DNA from: Litomosoides sigmodontis
Taxonomy: Eukaryota; Nematoda; Chromadorea; Rhabditida; Onchocercidae
Direction: 5' to 3'
DNA length: 64,000 nucleotides
Assembly (NCBI GenBank): GCA_963070105.1
Contig: OY718806.1
Coordinates: 4,919,865 to 4,983,864 of the forward strand
The notes below the pieces were generated by a model. It was given only the letters and a program-made list of their open reading frames with translations. It was not told the DNA's origin and did no database searches. The translations under genes and the position numbers were made by a program. Below, in pieces: positions 24,501-39,134 of this stretch (positions are counted from its first letter, which is position 1; each line of letters opens with the position of its first letter).

Positions 24501-25970
24501 ACGTTGTAAATCAGTGTCTCGGCGGCAGGTTAAGATCCTAATACTCCTTTGTACCAGAGGACAATTTGAATATCTTTAAATTAGCGTCATAGACTAATAA
24601 ACATTAACAAATCTGTAAAATTTGTAAATTAAGAAATCTGTGAAAGTTCAACTATTGGATAAGAAAGTCGTTTTAGCTTACAAGTAACCGTTCCAATGAA
24701 GATAAAGACAATATTTACTGCTGCAACAGTTAAATGAAGGATCTGATTGAAAGAAGCATACCTTTCCAACTTTCCTTGCCTTTGTTGTTTCATTTTTAAC
24801 ATCAGAAAAGTTGAGACAACTTGTAGTTTTCTTTTAAACATTGCTGACTTGTTATTGTTATAAAAGAGAAGTGATATTCTTTCTTTTGTTGGAATGCTCC
24901 ATTTTTGAAAAAGGATTTTGCACAGCAAAACAACGCCGTCTTCTCACCATTATAGATTTTCGGTATCGACCAAGTTCTCAAGATCTTCATGAATCGCTCA
25001 CTGATGACCGAAAGCTTGATAAATTTTGCTAGCGTATTGTGTGGGAGCACCTATTTATAACATATAGCTACAGTTGTGGCCAATGAACTGTTGCACCATT
25101 CAGGCCATATTGACCATTCTTCTGTCATCCCCATGAGAAAGAAAAAATGCAGTCGTTTTGCGCCATGCTCAGTGGTCTGTCAGGCAATTGTTTTACAGGT
25201 ACTGCTTTCTCTATGACGAGTGCTAAAGGTTTCAATATTTCATCAGAACACAATGCGAAAAGCATTTATACAACACGATCTTTGCATCAGTTTTTACGAT
25301 AAGACCAAGCAAAAAGAGATGACAAAGAAGCTTTATAGAATACGTTCTTATCTCTGTGAAGTAATTTTTGCTTGCCACAGCACCTCTGCTTCCTTCATTG
25401 CATACTCACAAATTTCGAAAAACTCAGTGAGCTAATTTCAGTCGTACCGGCTGGTTTGGAGATAAGTGGCCAAAATATTGCTCTAGCAATTCAATTAATG
25501 CTGCAAGCAGTTGGATGTGGCAGGTGCGGAGAGGGGAGATTTTAGCTAGGTTTTTGCTAGAGGTGGATCCTTTTGTGATATTGAGTTCTTCTGCACAGTC
25601 AGTTTAAGTTCTGGGGGCGGCAGAGTACTAAGGATTGCGTTGCTTTAAATTTGGATGTGATTGGTCTCCCAGAATGCTTTTCCTCTCACTAATGCAAAAC
25701 GTTCCCGAAATCGCACCTTTCGATTTCTTTGTAAACTGCTTTATTCAACTCAGATATCTTTTCATATTACCGGAACAAATTTCAGGGATTCATTGTGCGT
25801 GTTCATTCTTCCAGTTCCACTAGCTGAAATTGCTTTTCTTCAATTTTGCCTGTGTCAAAAGTCTGGAATATACGTTTGTTGTATTTCTACGATTAACCCA
25901 ACTGTTCATTATTCCATAGTTTGAAAATTTACGTACGCAACTGCTAGTGTGGATCTGTATATGACCAATA
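18579..25970. other. 7.4-kb region with no supportable gene
   Basis: AT-rich DNA with frames under 110 codons, none with family motifs or a consistent exon chain. The longest minus frame (19860-20177) is leucine/phenylalanine-rich and reads like translated non-coding AT sequence. A TA/GA repeat lies at 20768-20826. The part nearest the TLX start probably contains its promoter and enhancers, which is inference from position. Confidence 0.45.
20768..20826 (+). repeat. (TA)n followed by (GA)n microsatellite
   Basis: Alternating TA/ATTTA sequence passes directly into AGAGAG repeats. The leucine/serine and isoleucine/tyrosine runs in overlapping frames come only from this repeat. Confidence 0.9.
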
Positions 25971-29242
<3,272 letters not shown>

Positions 29243-30351
29243 ATCCCTCAGTCTTATCACGGAAACTTCGTTGTGAGTAGACGGTTCGCTGAATGCTTTC
29301 TTACTACAGAAAAACTTATTTCACTATTTAATTAGCATTATTTATCAGGAAAAGTTTTACACAGTATAAGATGTGCATACATATAAATGCTTCTTTGTAG
29401 TCTGCTTCTGCAACTTTAGGTTCTCGTGCTTTTTATCTAGTGGTGGTGTTTATCTGTGTTTTTTGTGGTTCTTGTTACTTAGTAACTACCAGCATAATTT
29501 TTTTTATTGAGGAAGTTGATTTGAGTATTTAACAGAATATGGAAAAGTACAGGATGAAAGCTTTACATCAGTTTTTGCTGCGTGTAATTAGTGTAACAAT
29601 TAAAAATATATTTGAAAAATCTGCAGAAAGAAACACTGATTTATTCGTGCTTGTAATTTCTACATTATCATGATAATCATTACATTCCTAAGTATCGTAG
29701 AATTGGTAAAATCTGTTGTATCTATAAATTGCATATATCTTGTTTGGAATAAATGGTACATTTTTTCTGGCTAAAAAATACGTAACAGTAATAAGACAAT
29801 TGTGACGCTCCCTCTAAAGTCATGCATAATTCTATGGTGCACTCGTTGATAGATGAAGAAAATATTGGAAAGTTGAGGTTTTACTTCGAAATATGGGAGA
29901 AGCGGATCTTAGTGATTAGAAAAGTTTCAAGTATTTGAAATATTTTTGAAAGTTTATTGTTGAATTTGCTGTCTGCTATTTAAAAAAGTGAAATGACATG
30001 TGATTTGCATCTACACCTGGCCTAGGAAGAGAATATGAAGTTTTTTAATGGTGGTAAGCAATCAGTTTATCTGATAAAGTTTAATCTCTCAAATTTCAAG
30101 TTATATAGGAGAAAAAGATTGCAAATCAACAAATGAAAATGACCTGAGCAGCAAAGAAACAGATGCAACGGAATATGCACAACAAGCAAACGATGGAGCA
30201 AGGCGCTGGCAAGTTTCTTCAGCTGCAGCAATGTTTTGCATTAGCTGGACTTCCGGACAGCTGCTGATAGGAGGAAGCGAGTGATGTAATAATAATGTGT
30301 TCTTCCTCAGCTGCGTCACTCATCGACCATCATTTCATGTATAATTAAACA
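29243..30351. other. Intergenic region between AP-2 mu and the K2P channel
   Basis: About 1.1 kb without a coding exon. It carries the AP-2 mu 3' UTR, with AATAAA-like signals near 29748, and probably the K2P promoter. An acceptor-like AATTAAACAG ends at 30352, 14 nt before the channel start codon. Confidence 0.5.
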
Positions 30352-30366
30352 GATCAAGACACTGTA

Positions 30367-33300
30367 ATGCGACGTGATACGGTCTTCGTGCAAAACGACG
30401 ATTTTGATTTGGTAAGTTGCTCTTTCATCCATTTCTGTCTGTCGCTCGTAAATTCCGATTTTTCTTTTCCTTGACTTGAACGTTACCTCAGCAAATTTCA
30501 CACATCTGTGTGAATGTTTTTTGTACCAATTCCTTCTCTCTTATTCCTTGCAGCATTTCGCTTCATCTAAATATATGTTTATTTCACGAAACTTCGAGCA
30601 TTATTATTATTTCAATAACCTCTGAGTAATGTTTCAATTATGAATGAGGTTGTGAAGCTTATGAGTTTTATTTCTTTAAAGCAAAACTAATTATTTTAAG
30701 GGATGTTTTTGAGGCAAAATAGCACCCTATAATAGATATAATTTTATTTTGCAGACATTACTTGTTGCTAATCACATTGTCGAAATTTAGTTTAGTATCA
30801 GATGCAGTAAAAAGATGATGGAATTACAAGTCTTTCATAAATTTTCAAAGTATGCTATTTTTTGATCTGTTGATATATCAATGCCCAAACAACAAATAGG
30901 ATTTGTTGACAACAAGTTTCAGATCTTTTTACTGCATCTTATTATTCCATATTTGTGATTTTTTTGGTTGAAATCTTAAAATGTCTTGAACCATTTTTTC
31001 CTTCATTTTATATATGTACTGGTAAAACCAATAATTCGTGCCTATTTATTTAAAAAAAACAGTAAGGAAGATTTTAGATCTTTGTAGTCAATAAAAATCG
31101 TCATTTGTCATAGCCTAGAAAGTGCTTCAGAGATCAGAGCCGGGAAATAGTCTAAATGATGATGAAATACCGATGGAAATGGATCTTACAGCGGCTGGTC
31201 CACCATTGTCAGATGATGAGTCAGTCACTGAACGCCCCGGTGCTCAAGCTAAAACGATTATGGTATATTTAAGTGTTTTTAATTATATTTATTCATGTAA
31301 AGCTTGAATGGTAAATCCTAGTCTATACCGTTAAAAATTAGATAACTGGACACTAAAGTGATGATAAACAGAAAAATACCTCTTAATCAATTTAAACGTT
31401 CCATCATCGCAAATACACTACTTCAGGCTTTTTTCAAGTGAACCGTGGAACTTTATCATATTGTTTGAAAGAGAATTAATTGTATTTCAGTATGCTCGAA
31501 TGATATTACCTCATGTTGGTCTCGTTGTGTTGCTTATTGTATATCTTTTAATTGGCGCCATAATTTTTCGTTATCTAGAAGCACCAAATGAACTCGAGGT
31601 AAGTTTTAAGAATTCGAAAAAGGCTGTTTTATATGTAAGCGTAAACGCTACTATTTGCAAGTGTTTGCGCTTACATATAAAGCAAGCGTTCCTGTTTTCT
31701 AAACTTTCAAAATACTGTCTTGCAGCGATGCGCGAGTAATATGTTATAACTGCAGAATCGATTCTGCATTGAAATCTTTCACGACTCCTCAGTTGATAAA
31801 ATATTTCATTTGTAATGCATGAGTCTTCCTTATAATTTTCATCACCCCTAAAATCACTTGAGCTCAGCATAATAGTTTAGTTTTTAGTTTAAGCTCTCTT
31901 TCGTCTCGTCTAATGCACTGTTTTATTCATTTTGATTTTAGTCACTAAGGTAGCAAGATATGTTATAGCTAGATCATACACTATCTAACTTTACAAGTTA
32001 GGTAAATTAGAATTCATTTGTTGAAATGTTGCTCGCGATCTAACAACTTCCTGTTAACGTGATTTGGTAAGGCGATCAGCAAATAATAAATGTGGGAACT
32101 TAATTTTGACAGTACTGCTTATATTTTCTTTTCCTCTTGCTTTTGAGAATGCATGGTCTATCCTTTAAGTAAACCACTTTTTTCAATTTGTTTTCCATTT
32201 AAACTGCAGACTCGTGATCGCGAACTACGGGCTATTTTTGGCTTACGAAAGGATTTCCATGATACAATTTGGAATTTAACTGTTGGTGATAACAGCTTAT
32301 TTACGCGCGAATCATTGGAGCTACTTGGAGAGCGGTATTTTGAATCATTGGTACTTGCGATGTTTGAAGCATACCGAAATCAATTTATCAATGAGAATCA
32401 TTTACTTAATAAAACAAATGGTGATGCCATGTTATGGACCTATGCGAACAGTATTTTTTTCGCCACAACTGTTATTACCACTATTGGTAGCATTTTTGCG
32501 CGATTATTTTAAGCACAGAAAAAAACGTAAAAGTTTCAAATATTTGTTAAAAGAAATTATTTGTTGGATGGAAAGGAAGTAGAGTGGTGTAACGCTGATG
32601 TAATGAAATTTTCTTGCATTGGTTCTAAGAACTGCTAGGTGCTATGTCGATAATTTCCAATTTTTGGAAATTTTTGCTGCAATCAATCGTTTTATATGTT
32701 TCAAGGATATGGCAACTTGGTACCAGCGACGCAATTTGGCCGTATTGCATGCATATGTTTCGCTTTATTTGGCATACCGCTACTTTTGGTAACAATAGCA
32801 GATATAGGCAAATTTTTGTCTGATTTTTTGAGCTTTCTCTATCGAACCTATCGAACTTTCAAACGCAAGGTTGGGAGTGTTCATTTTATAAATATGCTCA
32901 TTGAGTTAAAATAATGTGACATTTGTTTTATCAGAGTCTTCTAATTTAAAAATTTATATACTCGTGAATCTGAGTGAAAAGTTGTAGGTGTATAGACAGT
33001 CACGACGTATATCACATCACTACCGAGATCGAAGTTCCTCCGCACAAAGTAGTTCGGTATCAACGAAAGCAGGAAGTATGAATCTCAATAGTATCGACAC
33101 TGATTCAGAATCGAGTTGTGAGGTCTTTTTTCTGTTTATAAAATCTAAATGGTAGCTGTGTTTGTTTTCTTCACCTGAACGTTGGCAAGCAAAGCGTAAC
33201 AAATTATTTGGTCTCACTCGTAATTCCAACACCCTTCTATTGGAAAAACGATCTGCTAACTTAAGTGAGTGATTACTTGCTAAGTAAGACTGGTGTAGAG

Positions 33301-34593
33301 TCTCGATGCGACGAGTAACAAACTTTAAAATAATTTGTTGGTTTGTATGTTACTTATTTATCCATTGTTTACTTCATTTTCAGGATGAATTACGTATTCC
33401 GGTTGTAATGGTATTATTCGTATTAGTTGCTTACACGGCAATAGGTGGTCTACTGTTTCGAGCATGGGAAGGATGGCAATATTTTGATGCCTTCTACTTC
33501 TGCTTCATCACAATGGCCACTGTTGGTGAGTTTCTTCTGAATAAATGAAAGTATAAGATGCATGTGTATTTTTGCATCATTCATTTGTTTTAATTAACAG
33601 TTATATATTTCGGATAGGTTTCGGCGATATTGTACCAACTGAGCAAATGTATATGTTTTTCACTATGGCTTATATCATCTTCGGCTTATCTTTGTAAGTT
33701 CTATCTTGTTTTGCATTTTAAAACTATGAGTTTTAAGTAGATCATTATGATTTTTTCATTTTAATATTTTGCGGTTAAAACAATAGATTCCTCTACGTGA
33801 AGATGTTTTGTAGAAGTTGTTGTAGCAATATTATTTTTAGAGCTACAATGTGTATTGATCTTGCCGGTACTGAATATATTCGAAAAATTCATTACTTGGG
33901 CACAAAAATGGAAGGTGCAAAAGGAGCTGTGATGACGTACGTCATATTAATTAGTCATTTCCAACTCTAAGTTTTACTGGAATTACTTTTGTCATTGTGA
34001 TTTTTACATCTAGTTGAGAGGGTAAACTTGTAAAACTTCATGCATTCCTTTTATTTCAGAGGTTTGCAAGCCGGTGAGCATTTGCTAAAACATACTGGTA
34101 TTGAAGTTATTAAAACAGCTGGTGGTAAATTGGTCCAAGTTCGTGGGGCGGTACTGAATCAGAAGGAAGCTCGTGAACTTGGTGTTGAGTACATATTAAC
34201 CGATTTGCATTATCAGCAGAAGAATATACTTTATGAACCATTAAGTCCAACAGTGCAGCGTTTAGTGAAAAGCAGTAATATCAAAGTAATTTTTGAACTT
34301 TTAAATTATCTAGCAAAAAATTTCACAATCTTTTTTAAACTTCTAGTGATCTAAAGTTTTGCTGGCCATTATTATTTCATCTCACTTCTTTAAAAATTAA
34401 AATTCAGATACTGCCTGGTGACATCACTGAAAAGGATGGATATATTATGCAAAACAAGAGTTATGATAAAGCGGATGGGAAGTATTATCGCATGTTTCAT
34501 CGGCGTAGGAACTATATCCATCGTCTATTGGTACCATCATCGGGTGATGTTGCTGCCATTGTGCCTATATTATTGAAAGAAACTGATGTATGA
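30367..34593 (+). CDS. Two-pore-domain (TWK/K2P) potassium channel
   Basis: Background potassium channel of the plasma membrane. Exons 30367-30411, 31119-31262, 31491-31598, 32210-32486, 32706-32869, 32988-33122, 33384-33525, 33618-33693, 33841-33936, 34060-34285, 34408-34593 join to 532 aa. Two selectivity filters are visible: TTIGYG (near residues 189-194) and TVGFGD (near 337-342). Four hydrophobic segments flank them (about 70-90, 200-225, 295-317, 347-372). TM1 ends IIFRYLEAP, typical of K2P. The cytosolic loop is Ser/Arg-rich. Exon 2 could instead start at 31131 (in frame, 4 aa shorter). The donor after exon 6 (GAG|GTCTTT) is poor, and a possible alternative exon lies in that intron. 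Nematodes have dozens of TWK genes; I cannot assign the orthologue. Confidence 0.95.
30769..30962. repeat. Inverted-repeat element in K2P intron 1 (possible MITE)
   Basis: AGATGCAGTAAAAAGAT at 30800-30816 is a perfect inverted copy of 30923-30939. The flanking parts are degenerate inverted matches that reach out to AATCACA on the left and its complement on the right. This is the shape of a small non-autonomous DNA element about 190 bp long. Target-site duplications were not clearly seen. Confidence 0.5.
31626..31683 (+). repeat. 58-nt intronic hairpin, 21-bp arms
   Basis: 31626-31646 pairs with 31663-31683 at 19 of 21 positions across a 16-nt loop. It lies 28 nt inside K2P intron 3. The stem length and loop resemble a pre-miRNA, but no conserved miRNA seed is recognised. 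Confidence 0.8.
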
Positions 34594-37500
34594 TGGTCCG
34601 CTGTTACCACTATTACCTCGGCTTGTTGGTACGTGGAGGGGGACATGAAAGGATAACCCAGATAAATTGTTTAATTTAAAATTCATATGCTGTAAGCGAT
34701 ATTACGAGTAAGTCAATAATTTCTAGACACTTCTAGCTGTGATAAATTTCAATACACTTGAACGCGGGTTCATTTTTTAGTGTTCTGTAGCTTCAAACTT
34801 TTATGAAGAGTTTATTTAAGTGAATTATGCTGCAAAGTTACCGGGCACCTGGTATAAATTTAATGGTTTTGAACATTCAATAGCATTTTTTAATCATTTT
34901 CTTGCAGAGTTTTTGCAGCATATACTTGAGGCATAATTTCCTGAACAGCATGCTAGATCAGTTCATCTTTTTCTAAAAGTGATAATATTTAAACTAACTT
35001 TTACGTTAATTTTGTGAAAGGAAAAATTATGTTGACCGCAGCTCACAGCGTCTGTTACAGTACTAGTTCGAATCGACTCATTTCGAAAATGCATGATAAG
35101 CAGATTTAAGTATTTGATGTAAATATATCCAAATTGGTGAAGTAATATATTATTAAATTGTTAAGGCTCTACACACACATGTACACTAGAAAACCATTCC
35201 TTTTTCTTCTTCCAATTTTCATTGTGTTTAGAAAAATGAAGAAATGTAGATAATTTCATCACATACATATAAATAAATATACGAGATAATTTACAGTACT
35301 TTTTGCGAACCGTAAATTAAAAAAATTTCAAAACATTTTTCTACTCTCCTTCATCATTCATTACTAACGCTGACGCCTTTGCCAGGAAACTTCGTAATTT
35401 TCCATTGCTGCTTTACTGGGAGTTTTTCTTCTTGAGGTAGGTTTTTAATTTCATTAACAATTCACGTGATTTTATGGGCTCACTATCAACGTTGTGCGAT
35501 ACTTATCGTTTTGCTAGTAAAGAACTACTTAATGATCTAATTTTGGCAGTTATTTCCTTGTCAGAATAGTCTAGAATGAAGTTCCCGAACACATTATTTC
35601 TAAATTTCTTCACGTTCTATGTCGAACAGTTCGTTGATTAAAGTATTTGGATTTTTGTTGTATTTGAAATCAAAATCATCTATTTAAAATCACTAGTTGA
35701 TAAGTGAAGTCATAAATTTAATAATGATAACTGAATTTTTCCTAGCAAGTGAGCTGTCCATCTTTGGACCACTGCCTGTTGTGAACGTTTGGTTTTGATT
35801 ATTTGTGCAGTTTGTAGATCCACAGCAATGCTTAGTAGTGATTTATCTCAAGGTTCATTGGGAATTGATTGGTTTCAGTAGCAGGACAGTAAGCAGAGGA
35901 AGAGTAATTGAGGGTCGCGAACTCGAAAAGTACAAGTACAAGACGATCGCTGTAAGAAGAAGAGGGAGTAATCGACTGCTTCTCCATGAGATGGACGATG
36001 CGCAGCGTGGCCGTCACAAAAGAGTGGTTGAGATTGAGAAAGTGTTGCAACAGTTCAGCCACAAATGGATAAACGGGATGAGTAATGAGTAGTAAGTGAT
36101 GGTTGCGTAATGAATGGGTAAAAGCAAAAAGGTTAAGTCAGTTTGGTCGGTACATATACCGTCGTGCGGGGGTGTGTTCGAGCTTACCATAAGGAGTAAG
36201 TTACAGCCCACTGCGATGGTTAAGTAAGCTTGCTCATCCAAATGATCAATGAATTCATGGTGGATTGAGATTGTGCGGTGGTGTGCAAACACAAAGGATT
36301 TATGGTTGAGGTTAAGCAGATCAAAGGTTATGTCAGGTTAATGTAGCTTTGTTAGCAGGAATGGAGACAGACTGACACACAGTCCTACCTCACTACCAAA
36401 AAAGCTTGTAAATGACATGAGCAGTTGCCTCCCATAAGATGTGGAAACCGCTTGCGAGATGCACGACATAGAGATGTAACTGTCATTAAATGATGAAATC
36501 TTATAGGTTTTTATAATTTGTGTTAAGTTTCTCTCGGCTTTCCTGACTCCACCTGCTAAATGATGCCTGTTTGTTTCATCTACAAATTTATGATTTCATT
36601 TGTAGTTTTAATTTTTGACCAAACCTAATTTCTGTTCCATTTGACTGACTTTCGTTCCGGATTTCAGTCCCTTGTTTTCTGATAAAATGATGCAATGCAC
36701 AAGTTGATTCGCAATATATGTATGCAATTTGGTTCCCTCTTTTATTGTATGTAAGCATGATCTTAGCTTGCAACTTTTTGCCATCATTTTTGAATGAGCA
36801 ACTAAGAAAATGTTTGATACCGTGGATTAATTTCTGGAACAAATTGGTGGTTGCTATACTTGTTGTACTAAAAATATTTTTATGCCGTCCCAGTTTCCAT
36901 ACATTATTGTTCAGTGAATTTCAATTTAGATATAATTAGAAATGATGAGGTAAGTGCTTAACTATGCGGAAAAAATGGTTTCGAACAGGGTAAATGTTGT
37001 TTGTTTCGGAACGGGAATGTTTAATTTTATTTGCTATAATTAGTGAAAAAAAAGTTCACTTGTACTTATCAAATATTTCTGGCTAGAAGTTAACATTTTG
37101 CTTCAAACAACGCAGTTCAGGAACCGAGATATTACTTGTAGCACTGCCAACAATAAGGATCAACGCGACAAACAGGATGCTTTCAAACGTAATGGAAAAT
37201 GGAAACAATGACCAAAAAAATCGACAGGAATTTCTGCAACAAATTCTGATCAAGTTTGATTAATGTGCAAATCCCACCGCAATTCTTCAGCACACTCAAT
37301 TAATAAAGGAGTTCGGTAGAATTCGCCCCTTTATGCGTTGTGGTCAGAAATAATTGAAAAGCATTGATGTACCATACTACATTTTTAAAATTTTGAAAAT
37401 CTTTAAAATTCTGTTAAATACACAGGTGGTAGATTTCGTAATTAAAAAAATTTGCATGAAGCGACAACTTGGCGAATTTTTATTCAGTATTTACGAGTAC

Positions 37501-39134
37501 AAATACCAGTGCACAAAAATGAAGAGTTGAGGCAGCTTTGTATCGATGACATTTTCATGATTTCAAAATCGGTCATAAGCATCAATTATTTGTAAAATTA
37601 ATCAAATTCAAGTGCCCTATTTCTTTATGAATCCTATTATCTCAATCACCATAAATGCTCATTAATGGTGTAATAACCATCAATTTCTAAATGTGATGAA
37701 AGCTATTACGACGAACTGAGATATAAGTAACACGTACGATGAAAGATGTTATTAGATGCAAGGATGCGTTGAATATAACTCATGTAAAATCTAACATCAG
37801 TCAGTAACTAACTCATAGAAAAACACTGAAATTAATAATGAAAAAATAAAACTTTACACTGTTAAGATATATCAGAATAAATGAACCGTTATTGTAAGAG
37901 ATAACACTTAAGAGGTAGTCAATACTAATATCGTTGTCGTGATTTAGTGAATCTTGGATGTTGTCATTCCACCCTCACTAGATTAACTTAATTAAACAGT
38001 AAATTTAAACTCAATTAAATAACAAATTAAATAATTGAAATAGCTGTGCCACTAGCTTATCTCACAAACTTCCTTCCTGCAACATTTCAGACACATATCT
38101 CAAACTCCAATTTCCTTGTTTATCTTGATGCTCTAGTGCTAACAGTAACTCAACATTTATAAAACCGACAAAAAATTAATTAACATCCACTGTGAAAAGA
38201 ACTGAGCTGCAAAACGCATCATTTGATAAGATTTCTAAACCCGTGATTCTAATTACAGAGTGGTAATCAAAATAATATGGTATAAATTGTTTTCCGCTTT
38301 AGCTAAAACTTTAGCTAAAACATTGATATGAAAGGCCTCAAAAATATTGCAAAAACTTGAAAAAGTTCAAATTACGGAAAAATATCATGGAGATATACAA
38401 GAATCATCGGTTGTTATAAATGAGCTCAGACATACAAGCTTTTTTAACAATTCCTTATATGAACTCCAACAATAAACAATGATGTATGTTACAAAACAGC
38501 TGTACAAAACGGATTAATGGGAAGGAAACAAACAGCACAACCACGAATTCCAATCGCGCAAAAGCCATCACTTCGCAGCACATTCTTTTCTATTAATTAC
38601 CATTTTCGACTGAAAACGATTATAGCAAAAATGTAATTAACAAATTCAAGTGCTGTTGCATGCTAAGCTTGCTACGAAATATTAAGCGATAATAAAGTCA
38701 CTCGTTGCCCCAAAAGATGATTTTACAGGCGCAATGCAAATGAACGAAATGATAGGCAAACACTTTTAGAAATAATGTAAGTTATAGCACTAAGGGAACA
38801 TGAAAGAATAAGTCATACCGAGTGATTACGGTATAAATGTACAAATATCCCGTTGTTCAGCAATGTTAGGAGCTAATGACCAGAGGCCACATAACTAACA
38901 GTTACGAAAATATTACACAATCAATAACATAGAAAAAGTTTTAACTTGTCAATTTCATAGACGGCAATGATATCCGAGAACAGATCAACGTTAAACTGAT
39001 AAGTGCTTCTTTTTCACGTTTAAAATAACCCCGAATCTAATTGTTCTCTGCATTAACTTGATTTTTTCACCAAGTGGTTAGCGATTCTAGAGGGTTAAGT
39101 ATTATCAAAACAATTCTCCTGTCTTAATCAACAA
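34594..39134. other. 4.5-kb convergent intergenic region, no gene seen
   Basis: Lies between the 3' ends of the K2P channel (+) and TBCEL (-). It holds the 3' UTRs of both; AATAAA at 35270-35275 may serve the channel. Frames near 35805-36292 on both strands have no motif or splice support. A 12-bp TTTAGCTAAAAC direct repeat occurs near 38299-38322. Confidence 0.5.
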
